NCBI GenBank assembly: GCA_030848705.1
Contig: CM061245.1
Location: forward strand, 40,676,711-40,740,710
Direction of reading: 5' to 3'
DNA: 64,000 nucleotides
From: Heracleum sosnowskyi
Lineage: Eukaryota; Streptophyta; Magnoliopsida; Apiales; Apiaceae
Made by a program: the position numbers and the translations under genes. The notes under the pieces are model-generated. The model made no database searches, was not told where the DNA came from, and was given only the letters and a program-made list of their open reading frames with translations. Below are positions 44,801 through 55,362 of this stretch, piece after piece (the first letter of the stretch is position 1; each line of letters starts with the position of its first letter).

Positions 44801-45139
44801 TCCACAGCTGAGGCTGAGTATATTGCAGCTGGAAGTTGTTGTGCACAGATTTTATGGATGAAAAGTCAACTCCTTGACTATGGATTAAGAGTTGAGAAAA
44901 TTCCTATCTTCTGTGACAACACTAGTGCCATTGCCATTACTGAGAATCCAGTGCAGCATTCAAGGACCAAGCACATTGACATCAAGTACCATTTCATTAG
45001 AGAACATGTTATGAATGGTACTGTGGAGTTACATTTTGTTCCAAGTGAACAACAACTTGCAGACATCTTTACCAAGCCACTTGATGAATCAACATTCTCA
45101 AGATTAGTAAGTGAGCTAGGTATGCTAAATTTCTCTTAA
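41810..45139 (+). CDS. pol: Element A Pol (protease, integrase, reverse transcriptase, RNase H)
   Basis: Open for about 1,109 codons with no defects. There is no ATG at the opening (the first codon in this frame after the stop at 41792 is TTT), so it must be made as a Gag-Pol fusion. Domains in order: protease LDSGCSRHMTG (about 41835); GAG-pre-integrase (LWYKKLSHLNF, about 42220); integrase core (RSDNGTEF about 42607; TPQQNGVVERKNRT about 42697); RT (WKLVPKPKD about 43705; LYGLKQAPRAWYD about 44055; YVDDIIFGS about 44197); RNase H (GYSDADYAGC about 44680; SVSTSTAEAEYIAAGS about 44790; DNTSAIAI about 44917). Between integrase and RT is a low-complexity insert (43260-43370) whose four VDS(Q/H) repeats are written with the element motif. 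It would catalyse cDNA synthesis and integration. Confidence 0.95.
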   Translation, partial: GDKRNLWYLDSGCSRHMTGDSTLLTEFQERAGPCIAFGDDNKGYTKGYGLISKENVIIDEVALVDGLKHNLLSISQLCDKGFLVTFSKEACVVSKGGNNNVVMTGFRRGNVYIADFSSTSSDTITCLFSKASKDESWLWYKKLSHLNFKVMNDLVRKDLARGIPQVEFSKDGLCDACQKGKKKKASFKSKTESSIVQHLELLHMNLFGPVNVMSISKKKYCLVIVDDFYRFTWTFFLHSKDEASEIIINHIKMVSNHPDFKVRRIRSDNGTEFKNSSMKVFCEENGILHEFSAARTPQQNGVVERKNRTLIEAARTMLDESKLPTYFWAEPVNTACFTQNLSLINQTKGMTPYQLLKRKKPLLDFLHVFGCKCFVLRNQAEHLGKFEAKADEAIFVGYAAGKAYRVYNLRTNIVMESVHVVFDDLKIQGLCDEGFHESLSFENEEGDQVNHVKTIEKQPKVVVSSTDESSSEDEIAALRLKRIAASRPNGHFVDSHDGGFVNSQNERSVDSQNGHTVDSHRIASRSDQLGTTNSGGVSQGQISNQGNHDHEATSSRANLPPSRKWTKDHPFELIIGDASSKVQTRRATQEECLYSSFLSQDEPKKVEDALLDPDWVLAMQEELNQFERNNVWKLVPKPKDRSVIGTKWVFRNKMDENGIVTRNKARLVAKGYSQEEGIDFDETFAPVARLEAIRIFLAYAAHANFKVYQMDVKSSFLNGELEEEVYMSQPPGFEDDDFPDYVYFLLKALYGLKQAPRAWYDTLSQFLLENHFTRGTVDKTLFHRIVDGSTILVQIYVDDIIFGSTDEKLCQKFAKLMQSKYEMSMMGELTYFLGLQVKQVNEGIFISQTKYIHDLLKKFNLMECSPAKTPMPTATKLELNTKEKSVDISSYRGMVGSLLYLTSSRPDIMFATCLCARFQADPRESHLVAIKRIFKYLKGTPNLGIWYPRESGFELIGYSDADYAGCKIDRKSTTGTCQFLGNKLVSWFSKKQNSVSTSTAEAEYIAAGSCCAQILWMKSQLLDYGLRVEKIPIFCDNTSAIAITENPVQHSRTKHIDIKYHFIREHVMNGTVELHFVPSEQQLADIFTKPLDESTFSRLVSELGMLNFS

Positions 45140-45676
45140 TTATTTTGAGATTTTTGCAAGTTAATATACAGCCAGAAATTTGCTAGGTTTTTCGGTGAAT
45201 TAATTTTCTAAGAAAAAAAGTGAAATTTTGTCTAAGTCAAAATTACTATGTCAACGAAACGCACCATTCCGTTGACAGCCTTAGTACTTTTATGGGTATT
45301 TCGTTGACAACACCTTTATATCAACGAAACGCAGCTTTATCAACGAAATAGATGGGACATTAATCGCCCAATTCTGATTCGTTGATATCGCGCTTTTAAT
45401 CTGAACCGTTGAAATTGCACGTCCTTTACCACGATCTATACATACACCCCTGTAAGTATAAATCATGGTAACTCTTTAATTGTAACGGTTATATTTTTAA
45501 GCCAATCAAGTAATTTACTTTTATTATTGGACTCATTTTCTGAGAATTTTTGGGGGAGTATTTAAGAAATTTTGTTTTCTTTAATTCTTTACTACCTGTT
45601 CTCAAAAATTCCAAAGGCTTTTCTCTCTTCTTCTCTCTAACAAGCAATTCAGTTCGAAGCTTTTCTTCACTCAACA
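45140..45676 (+). other. Spacer between pol and envelope-like ORF of element A
   Basis: No ORF. It contains at least six TCAACGAAA / TTTCGTTGA words (45247-45420) and a second polypurine-like tract TTTTTGGGGGAGT (45547-45559). Extra polypurine tracts downstream of RNase H have been described for Sireviruses. Confidence 0.7.
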
Positions 45677-48600
45677 ATGGCACCCATAGTCAAGCTTATG
45701 TCTGCTGGAGGGTTCATCTATGAGAAGAACAACTCCATCCCTTTTGTTGTCAAGGAAAACCCGAACAGAATCTTTTTCAAAATGATGGATTTCATGAAGA
45801 ATTGCAAGTTGAGCTATGCAATGTTTCACTCTACATCACTCTACAATGAAATAATAGAGGAGATTTGGACCTCATGTGAGTATAGTGGAACAAACTGCAC
45901 ACTACAATTCACTCTCCAAGGTAATGAGTATATAGTTAATTCTGATGTATTGCAAGCATGTCTACATATTCCTGAAAATAACTGTAATGCTTTGCCTACA
46001 TTCACTGAAATGGTTAACATGCTAAATTCAATAAACTACTCATTGCCTACTGATAATTTGGGTAAGATAATTAGGAGAGGTTTGGTTAGAGAATACAGTT
46101 ACTTAGCTGATGCATTCATTAAAGTCTTTTCTGGAAAGATTAGTAATTTTGATGCATTAACTAATTCTATGTTGATTCTCTTAACCATGCTGCTAAATGA
46201 TAGATATTATAACTTTAGCACCCAACTTATGTATGAAATTGGTGCTAAGTTGGGTGATAAGGCAAATAGGAAAAAGAATATCTATTATGCTAGGTTTCTG
46301 ATGATGTTGGCTAACCATGTTAGTCCAGCACCATTAGTTATCTCTAACCCTGTTTCCAGGTTTGAGTGTTTTGTGCAAGAGAAGAGGGTTTTGACAGATA
46401 TTCTGAGACTTAACCACAATGGTGATGTCCCAGTAGTGTATCTGCCCATCATAGAGGTAACTTCTTCTAACCCTGTTAGTGTAGTTGATACTTCTATTGT
46501 TACACCTTCCAATGTTGCTATGGAGTCTGTAGCTGTGTCCCAACAGGCTCCTGCCCAAGCAGCAAAACCCAAATCTAAGAAATCCTCAAAGCCAACCTCA
46601 GGTGCTTCTCAACAGGCACCTGTTGCAAAAACTACTTCACAACCCAAGGGGAGTGTTTCTGGAGCTGTGAGAGGTGAGGGAAGGGGTGAAAATTAAAGAA
46701 ACCCCAAGAATAAGGAAGGAAAGGATAGTGTGTCCCAGCCAAGCCCCATTGTGTCTTCCCAACAAGGCACAATGAGTAAAATGGATTTCAACACAAGTCT
46801 AATTGCATCCTCCCAAAAGGATGTGATTATTGAAACAAGCTCTCCACCAAGAGCACAATCCAAGAGGGTAAGGGACACTTCAAGCCCACAGTCTACATTT
46901 TCCCAATACCAAAGGAGAGTGAAGCAGAAATCCAAGGGTACACAGGGTGCACACACACTGGAAGCAACACTTCCAGTTTCACAAATTCAGTTTGATGTAA
47001 CCCCTATTATTACTCTGGGGTTACAGTCCCATTCTCTAAACATCAATCTTGAATTATCTCCATCAAATTCACCAACTCAATCTTTAGATGTGGGCATGAT
47101 CCATACATCTATTCCTGATTCTCCAACTCTTATCTTGGAGAAGCCCCACTCTGAAGTTGATGGTCATCACTTATTAAGTGATTTGTTGGGCCATCAACCA
47201 ATTTTTTCTGAAACTGCAAGAGGATCTGTGGACCCCAATCTCAAATCAATCACCACAGATTCTACTGTAATTTCACTTTCTCAAAGTGCTTTCTTGACTT
47301 CATCAACGAAATAGTCTATTTCGTTGACAAGTGTTTCTCCATCAACGGTATCCATACCGTTGACAGTTCAAACTACCATTCCGTTTATAGGTCATTCTAC
47401 ACCCCTTATTGAAAATCAAGTTGTTTCCACAACTAGTGTAGATGACCTGGTGGTAGTTGAGACACTTTTAGGTTTGAGAGGGAGTGAAACTGAGAGGCTG
47501 GCTTGCAGCCAGGCAAAAGGAGAGAATGAGAGTGAGGGGCTGGCTATTTCTTCCAGCCAGGCAAAAGGAGAGATTGAGAGTACCACCTTAGTAGGTGAAG
47601 GTGAGGGTGTGAGAGGTGTGAGCCATGGGGAGCCCATGATGCAAGAAAAGAGTGGAGAGAGAGAAGGGACTACAGGAGCCATAAGGATGGAAGCAGCCAT
47701 TGCTAGTGAGTTAATGGGGGTCAGTGAGGGAGAAAGGGAACTTACTTTCCAAGAGCATTATCAACAAACTCTGGATAGTATTTCCCTGGACCCTGAGACC
47801 TTTACTCATTCTGTGCCAGCCTATCAAGTTATGGCTCAACAGGGCAATGTGGAGGCAGAAAGGTCACTTAACCTAATTCATACAACTGCATCAATGCAAA
47901 GAGCAAAGGATGCCTTGACCAATCTACCTCCAGGAGCTGAAGCAAGTGGAGACTTTGACTTTTCTGATGATGAGGACAGCTATGGTGACAATCTACAGGT
48001 GGCCACTACTTCACAGACTGGGGCTTCTGTGGTGCCTCCTAGACCAAATTGGCTTTCTTAGGATATGCAAGGAAGCTGCACTCTAGATGCTGCTATCTCA
48101 AGGCAGTACAATGAGGCATATCTAGCTCATGAGTCTGCAAATGCAAGGGAAAAGACATTCTTCAAGGCCATTATGGATTCCCTGGAAATTCAAAGGCTAC
48201 AGATGTTGCAGACAAGGATTGAAGCTACAGAAATCAAGGATTCCATTAGCAACCTCAAGGATGCTAATGACAGGAGGCTAGATGAAAAGCTTCCTCTTCT
48301 CACTGTGTCCAAGATGAACAGGTTTTTCTCTAAGGAACCTGAGGTGGCTACCTCCTTGAAGACTCTCTCTTCTAGAGTGGACAAGGTGGAAGCTACTTTA
48401 TCTAAGATGCAAAAGGAACAGGAGAAGCAAACACAACTATTGGCCCAGCTAGTGGCAGCTCAAGGACTCCCAGTCATCTCTTTTGATGATAACAAAAAGG
48501 GGGAGAAATCTAAGGAGCTAGACATTAAAATCACAAAGGTTATGGTTCCAGCCATTTCCCTACCAAATGAGCCACTAGCAATGGGGGAGCTTGGAAAGAG

Positions 48601-50143
48601 ATAAAACGATGGTATTGACCTAATACAGGAAGCTTCTATGAGGATGAGACTTGCAGAACAAATTAAAGAACATTGGTCCAACATAGAAGCAAGGGTCAAG
48701 AAGATTGCTGGAACTACAAATAACTCAAATCCATCAACAGATCAACCATCAACGAATGCCATGGTTTTAGTGTCAACGGAATGGGAGCCACAGAACAATT
48801 CTTTCTATCAGGTAGAGCCCCTTCTACATGGAGTCACTCAAGGTCCAAGGAAGGAAAAAGGACAAACTTCATGCATTAGGGATGTGGAACAAGCTACACT
48901 CCAAAGAAGCTTATCTCCCAAGTCCCCTGCTAAACCAAAGGGCAAAAATATAGCAAGGATTTTGTATCCTGCACCTTATCCAGATGAGCTCAAGCTTCTT
49001 GGACCACTTATCACAAAATGCAAGGAAATCAATGATCCTGAGATAAGGAAGCAAAGGGCAATTGTCTACAGGAATGGACAAGAAATCTGTGTTTGGGCTG
49101 GTCACCCAAACTTTGCTGAAGCTAAGGCTGAAGAGTCAGGATGAGCAGCAATGCAAGCTCTTGCAGTTGCTCAATCTCTTGATGAAGAAGAAAGACAGCT
49201 AGAAGAAAAAGCTAAAGAGGAAAGGAGTATAAAGAAGAGCACAAGGCAACCCAAAGAGAGAGCTAGGAGAAACATAGCCTTTGAGAATGTTGATTCTCAG
49301 AGTATTGCATCAGACTCTTCTGGACCTATTGCACCTCCAACAATTCCTGATCCAATTTCTGAGGTAAAGTTAGCCTGTAACCCTAAACATCCTGTCAATT
49401 TCCATGATAAGCCAATTGAGCCAAAGGGAGAGCCAATTGAGTTTGATGAGGCCAACTTCCCAAAATTCCTCTTTGAAATGGATCCAAAGAAGAAATCAAA
49501 GCAAAGGGCTGCCAAGGCTAAGCCAATTCTTGTAAGGAGACCACTAGCTGAGAAACCCCCTACCAACCCAGAAGACTTCATCTACATTGCTGATATCAGG
49601 GAGGAGTCTGACCTACATATCAATCTTGATGACCTGGTTGAAGTGAGAGGAATATCAGCTTCTTACAAACTACCAGAAAGATTGGTGTTTGTCTACAAGG
49701 GTGGGAGAGAGCAGATTTCGCCTCTACACAGAATTCTGGGAGAAGACTATCAGACACTGCTATCTGTGTTTAAATGTTTGAAGAAAGATTTTGGTTTTAC
49801 CAAAACAGCCAAGTCTGAGATTGTCTCCAAAATTTGCCAAATCAAAGCTAGCTGGAACAAGCCTGGTGCACTTCCCAGAGTATTGAAGGTCCCTCAAACA
49901 GGAAAGATAATTCATCTCCAACCTTTTTGGATGATGGAATTCAGAGATAAGGACAACTGTAGAAGATTCTTCAGAATAGAAGACCAACTGGAAAAGGCAT
50001 CCAATGAAACTCTAAGATTAATGCAATCCAAGTTGGGGAATCAAGATGAAGAAGAGAAGATTTTCTACAGAAGACTTCAAGCTCAGATTGAGGAGAACAA
50101 TACAAGAAAAGGGAAGAAAACTAGACCACAGAGGCAAAGATGA
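45677..50143 (+). pseudogene. Element A envelope-like ORF, one frame with five nonsense codons
   Basis: From ATG 45677 to TGA at 50143 a single reading frame of 1,489 codons is kept, with no frameshift. It is interrupted by TAA (46694), TAG (47312), TAG (48059), TAA (48602) and TGA (49142). The N-terminal 220 residues (FFKMMDFMKNCKLSYAMFHS, LQFTLQGNEYIVNSDVLQACL, ARFLMMLANHV) correspond to the N-terminal domains of elements B and C. The middle is Ser/Pro/Gln/Glu-rich. Around 48100-48450 there is a coiled coil (SSRVDKVEATLSKMQKEQEKQ). The last part (49151-50143) is Lys/Glu-rich. I see no signal peptide, furin-like site or membrane anchor, so a true envelope role is not supported. Motif words occur at 47303-47390 and 48728-48785. 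Confidence 0.85.
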
Positions 50144-50323
50144 AAAATCTGCTCAAACTAGAGGAGCAACTCTGTGCACTTGTTTTGTAAGATTTTCTAC
50201 TTTGCATTTCAATTAAATTCAATGAAGCTCAATGCAATTTCTATTTTCATCATGTGTAATATGTCCGAGTGTTTTTGTTATCATCAAGGCTCTTGATTTA
50301 TGGCTGTTATTCTATCAGTCATA

Positions 50324-50336
50324 AATTGGGGGAGAT
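50324..50336 (+). promoter_or_regulatory. Polypurine tract of element A
   Basis: AATTGGGGGAGAT immediately before the 3' LTR, the same as in element B. Confidence 0.88.
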
Positions 50337-51384
50337 TGTTAGGAATATGTTGTTCTTGATGATAATTATAAAACACTTAGTAGATTTTGTATTAAGTCAT
50401 TTTTGTAACTGTCAACGAAATGGCATGCTTTGCAGTGTTTCGTTGACAGGAAGCTCATCAACGAAATGAGTGTTGTAGCAATTGCATTGTACAATACTTC
50501 ACAATATGATAGGCATTTTGTTGTATGTATTAGATAGGTTTTCTAAGTCATGTTGACTAAGTATTAGATAGGCAAAATAGGTTGGTGAATTGTAAATAGA
50601 TTATGCCATGTAATTTTGCCTAAGTGAAGACATGTCAACGGTATGAAGAATACTCTATCAACGGTATGAAGATTAGTCTGTCAACGGAATGAAGATTACT
50701 CTATCAACGAAACGAGGAATACACCATCAACGGAATGAAGAATAAAGCCATCAACGAAACACATCTCCCTACCATCAACGAATCATTATTGCTTTTCTGA
50801 ATAGTTGACAAAGTGATAGTGACAGTTTTCTGACAGATCAAAAAGGAGATGTGGAAGTGTACTTTGCATTGGAAACCATTAAAATGGACATGGGGAATAA
50901 GGAAACATCCCAGTTTCCAATTGGGCTCTTGGGAATGATCATAATGAGCATGAAGACAAAAGCAAGGATCTCCAAGGACCATTGGATAAAGGGATGAAAA
51001 GCAAACTATTGGCGGTTACTTATTGTACTTTTAGAGTAGCCAAAAATAGAGTTGTAAACTTGGGGTTATATAACCAAGTGTAGCAGTTACTTTAAAGATA
51101 AAAGAAGAAAAACAAATAGATTGTATTAGCTATCTTTGAGAGCATACTTCTCTACATTCTTGTAACTGAGCAGCTGTGTACATTTTTGTATCACATAATA
51201 TTTCCGCAATAAAAATCACTTCAGTTGGATCATCAAACAATCCAACTGAAATTATTAAGTGTTTGTGGTTTTTATTTTATAAGTTCAGTTTTTAATTTGT
51301 AAGTTGTTTTTAAGTTTAAAGAAATATCAAGAATTGTATTCAACCCCCCCTTCTACAATTATGTTAGGTCATTTGGGATTAACA
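50337..51384 (+). repeat. Element A 3' LTR
   Basis: 1,048 bp, about seven base differences from the 5' LTR by eye and no indels. The 12-bp inverted repeat is kept at 50409-50420 and 50438-50449. Followed by TSD CTGAC. Confidence 0.95.
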
Positions 51385-51389
51385 CTGAC

Positions 51390-51614
51390 ACTGAGTAGAT
51401 TGTGCTTCAATCCATCCACAAGAGCAATGTCTTCAATGACAACATTTCCAATTTCCAGACAGCCATATCCCACTGTGTAACCCTTGCTGTTGTCTCCAAA
51501 GGTTATGATTGGGCCAGCTTTCTCAACATAATGTGATAGCAGGGCTTTATTACCTGTCATGTGTCTTGAGAAACCACTGTCAATGATCCACATGACTTGA
51601 TCTTTCTTCTTGCC
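51390..51614 (-). pseudogene. pol: Element B pol, upstream part (protease), cut by element A
   Basis: Minus-strand frame with the Copia protease motif IIDSGFSRHMTGN, then GYGCLEIGNVVIEDIALVDGLKHNLLS. It stops at the element A insertion (TSD 51385-51389) and resumes at 38205 in the matching phase. Confidence 0.9.
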
Positions 51615-51650
51615 CTGTAAAACAGAATGTGTCTAAGATGCATATGGTAC
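51615..51650 (-). other. Intron-like 36-nt GT...AG segment at the gag/pol junction (element B)
   Basis: The minus strand runs GTACCATATG...TTTTACAG and contains the gag stop TAG. Gag and pol are in the same frame here, and the length of 36 nt is a multiple of three. A pyrimidine-rich stretch precedes the AG. Confidence 0.7.
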
Positions 51651-54257
51651 CCAATCCTTGTTGGGTCCTGCAGTTTCAGTGTCTCCTGAGTTTCTTCCAG
51701 TCATAAAATCACAAGCATCATCAAAAATCTCATGTTTCACTTCTCTCTTCACCCACTTAGGTTTGGAATTGGACTTGGTCCTTTTCTTAGTGGATGAAGC
51801 CTTTTTGCTGTTTCCAGCAGGCTCAGAAGTCTCAACAGTGTTTATGTATGAACATTTTTCAGTAGTGAGAATAGGTAAGTTAAAGCATGTACTCATGGCA
51901 GTGATTTTGCATGGAATACATTCAATGTTATTACAGACACTCATAGTTCTATGCATAAGGGGGGTTCTGTGTAAGTTACCATTGAGTTCAGTAGCATTGA
52001 TCTTATCCTCAATTGGTTTCTTACAAACATGTGTTAAATGATGTGTAGATCCACAGTTATTGCATAGTTTCCTAGAAGCACCTCCAACATTAGTGTATCC
52101 ATTTCCTTTATTGACACCCATCTTACCATTCGTATTCTTAGACTTGGGAGTTACTGGATTGACAGTATGTTCAGAAGTTGCTGTCGAACTTTCCTTGACA
52201 GTATCTTTTATTCCAACTGTCTTGACAGAAGGTTTGGAAGTTACTGTCTTGGAAACATTCTTGACAGTATCTTTGAAAGATTTTGTCTTGCCAATTGTGA
52301 CAGCATCTTTTGAACTTACTGTCTGATTGCTTGGTAAGTTTACTGTCTTGGGGATTGTGACAGTATCCTTTCCATCCTTGGATGTGCTGTCAACACCTTC
52401 ATCCTCATCAAGAATTTTTTGTTTGATGAGCATGGCTTCTTCATCAAACTCAATTTCTGCAGCTTTGAAAATAGGAGTTTTAACCTTCTTGAGAATGGTG
52501 GGTTTGACAGCAGCATTTCCAGAACAATCTTGAATCACAGTTTCCTTTCCAGGTCTTCTACCATATGAAAAACCTATACCAACTGACTGATTTTCTGTAT
52601 GCTTATCATTGTAATCCTGAACTATCTTTGATGAGTTTTTATAAGCCTTAATCTTGAATTCATTTTCAGCAATCTCATTCCTCAGGAATTCCTCAACCTC
52701 TTTAGCACATTTTAATTCATTTTTAAGTCTAGAATTCTCCTGAGCTAAAGAGTCTAGTGAACTGGTTTTGAGAACAAGAGATTCATTTTCAGACTTTAGT
52801 GTTTCATTTAGCTTACTTAGCCTAGTGATTTCCTCATTAGCAGCAGATAAGCTAGTATAGACATTGAACATTTCAGCACTTAAGTCTTTAATGGTTTTCT
52901 TATACTCATCTATGGACATATCAAGTAAGACCAGTGAAGGTACCTGACTTGAAGATGTTGATGCTACTTCATCAGTGCTAGCCATGAGAGCTAGGTTGAC
53001 ATATTCTTCTTCTTCTTCATCATCAAAATCATCCCAACACTTTCCTTCAGCCACATAGGCTCTACCTTGATTCTTCTTAGAGTATCCACCAGTTCCTTTC
53101 TCATACCTTTGAACCTGTTTGGGTCTTTTGCATTCAGTAGCAAAATGACCAGGTTCACCACAGTTGTAACACTTGAATTTTGACCTATCCACAAATCCTG
53201 TCTTGTATCCTCCTTTGGATGAACTTCCCATAGTAGCCTTTGATGAACTTCCCTTGTTGAACTTGGATGCTTGGCCTTGGGGCTTGTATGACCTATCCTT
53301 CTTGAACCTGAAGTTCTTGAACTTTTTGGCCATGTAAGCCATAGTAGGATTGTCCATGCTTTCCAGTTCCTCCATTGTGTAGAAGTCTTCATCTTCCACA
53401 TCCTTGAGCTGTAGTACTACTTTCTCATCATCTTCAACTACCTCTTCTATCTTAAAGGATTGTGCAGGGGTTGGTTGTGTGATTTGTAGTACTTCACTTG
53501 GCTATGTGATCCTTGGCACATGTGCTACTAGGGCACTTGACATATTAGCCATCTTGTTCCTTGTTCCACTTTGTATGGCTCTCTTTTGAAAGAGTTCAAG
53601 TTCATAGGATTTCAGAATGCCATAAAGTGTCTCAAAGGTTATATTGTTGAGATCTCTTCCTTCTCGTATGGCTGTTGTCTTGTGTTCAAGGTGATCAGGC
53701 AGTGTAAGCAGGAACTTGACATTCAATTCTTTTATGTCATAGTACTTGCCATGTATCTGTAGTTCAGTTAAGAGTTTACTGAACCTTTCAAACATGGAAG
53801 TTAAGTCTTCACCAGGCTTGGCCATGAATGCCTCATATTGTGATATCAGTATTTGCCTTTGGTTGCCCTTAACTTCTTCACTTCCTTCACATAGTAAAGC
53901 TAACCTGATCCACATCTCCTTGGCTGATGTGCAGCTTATCACACTTCCACACATGGCTTTATTCAACGTGAGAGAATCGAGCAAGATGAGTTGCAAGTGA
54001 TCATCTAGCACCATTTTCTCCTTCTCAGGTTCCAAAATTTCCGAGGGATCTTTGGGAACCCAATGTGCAGGAATGATTTCACCATTTAATGTTGTGGCTT
54101 CAATTTCCTTCCTTGGTATGAAAGGACCATTCTCGAGAATACCTAGGTATAGTGGATTCGCAGCTTTGATAAACAACAAGATCTTTCTTTTCCAAATGTT
54201 GTAGTTCTCTTTATCAAAAGCTGGGATCTTGATACTGCTTGATTTCTGCATTGACAT
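51651..54257 (-). pseudogene. gag: Element B Gag, one nonsense codon
   Basis: Starts at ATG 54257 (MSMQKSSSIKIPAFDKENY). The Copia gag domain covers the first 240 residues (NIWKRKILLFIKAANP, TSAKEMWIRLALLCEGSEEV). TAG at 53504-53502 breaks the frame, which then continues open in the same phase to TAG inside the junction segment. The first zinc knuckle CYNCGEPGHFATEC lies at about 53185-53144, a coiled coil near 52640-52900 and a second Cys/His motif CNNCGSTHHLTHVC at about 52067-52026. A Thr/Val/Ser/Lys block (52150-52400) is encoded by DNA with about ten copies of the TGACAGTATC-like motif. No other defects, total about 869 codons. Confidence 0.9.
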
Positions 54258-54288
54258 CGTGATCTCAGATATGTATGTTAATCTGTAA

Positions 54289-54300
54289 GCTCTGATACCA
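54289..54300 (-). promoter_or_regulatory. Primer-binding site of element B
   Basis: The minus strand reads TGGTATCAGAGC two bases after the 5' LTR, matching initiator tRNA-Met. Confidence 0.92.
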
Positions 54301-54302
54301 GT

Positions 54303-55357
54303 TGTTTGTCCTCGTGTATTGCAGAAGGGGGGGGGGATGAATGCAATACTAATAAAATTCAATCTCAATTTCAACAACCAAAACTAAGATTTAATGTTAT
54401 CAGTAATATGTATGTAATCACAAACATTATTTTCTAAAAACAAGTTTCACAAAATAAATGTTTTATTTATTTTGCAAAGTGTTGCTACAACCTCAAGAGA
54501 GAATTCTTGAGCTTCGGTTTTCTTCAAGACACTTGCTTGTCTTAGTTACGTACCTAGAATGAATTGATAGTCTAAGTATAAAACTAATCCTATCACTGTC
54601 AGTCACGGGTTTGTGAAGCTGCTGTCATTATCAAGTGGCAGCTTCTTACAGATTGTCTACCCATGTGACTTTCCTAAATTGCTAACATGTCAGATATACA
54701 TTACAAAGAAAGCAACCTAAATTCATTATATTTCCAGCTAAAGCAATTCAGCAAATAGAGACTTGACCTTGCTCTTTAATTGATTCGCTTTTGTTTTGCA
54801 GTGCTTGAAGCTTCTGTCGTAGTCTTGCAGACCTGGTGCAGCTTAGGGATACTGCAACACGCCTGTTTCTTGAACATTGAGACTGTCACGGGATTTGACT
54901 GAGAAAGATACCTAGAACAAGGATCTTTCTCGAGACAGTTACTTTTGCCACAAAGCTTGCTGTCACAGGAATGTTCTTTTGGTGACAGTATAAGTTCCCC
55001 GCATAGAGTGTTGTCGAGGTTTCCATACTTGCTGTCGAGGGCTAAAGTTGCTGTCGCGTAGTCTTCCGCTAATGTTGCTGTCAGAGTGAATATGCTGTCG
55101 TGACTTGCAACATTCTGTCTTCTTGTAATCTTTTTGTCAATGCTTATGACAGTAACCTTTATTCATGTTGTCATCTAATATGCATTCTTTGAGGCTTGAA
55201 CACAGCAAGTGAACTTCTTTCAAATTACACAACTAGAGTGACATTACATACTGATTACAAGAACATACTTTGGCTGTGACAGTATGTTCTACTTAATTAA
55301 AAATTAAGTACATTCAAAGTTAAGTTGTTTCTATGCTATCATCCATAAATCCCAACA
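54303..55357 (-). repeat. Element B 5' LTR
   Basis: 1,055 bp, equal in length to the 3' LTR and about 2% different by eye (about 22 substitutions, no indels seen). Followed on the plus strand by the second GAACT (55358-55362). Confidence 0.93.
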
Positions 55358-55362
55358 GAACT

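Larger units (their letters stand above)
38206..51384 (+). mobile_element. Copia element A (SIRE/Sirevirus type), youngest, inserted in pol of element B
   Basis: 13.18 kb with identical-length LTRs (38206..39253 and 50337..51384, 1048 bp) and target duplication CTGAC (38201-38205 and 51385-51389). About seven differences between LTRs by eye (0.7%). The order is LTR, PBS TGGTATCAGAGC, gag, mini-intron-like junction, intact pol, spacer, long envelope-like ORF, polypurine tract, LTR. It has one nonsense codon in gag and five in the envelope-like frame. Pol is uninterrupted. Confidence 0.95.
27914..55357 (-). mobile_element. Copia element B (SIRE/Sirevirus type), minus orientation, inserted in C and split by A
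   Basis: LTRs of equal length (27914..28968 and 54303..55357, 1055 bp) are flanked by the target duplication GAACT (27909-27913 and 55358-55362). By eye about 22 differences separate the LTRs, roughly 2%. On the minus strand the order is 5' LTR, Met-tRNA-type PBS, gag, pol (interrupted by element A between 51385 and 38205), a small charged ORF, envelope-like ORFs, polypurine tract and 3' LTR. Several frameshifts, a nonsense codon and an integrase deletion make it non-functional. Without A it would be about 14.3 kb. Confidence 0.93.

Noticed and set aside
45677..50143. True retroviral envelope glycoprotein
   Set aside because: No signal peptide, cleavage site or transmembrane anchor visible; only the position after RNase H matches.
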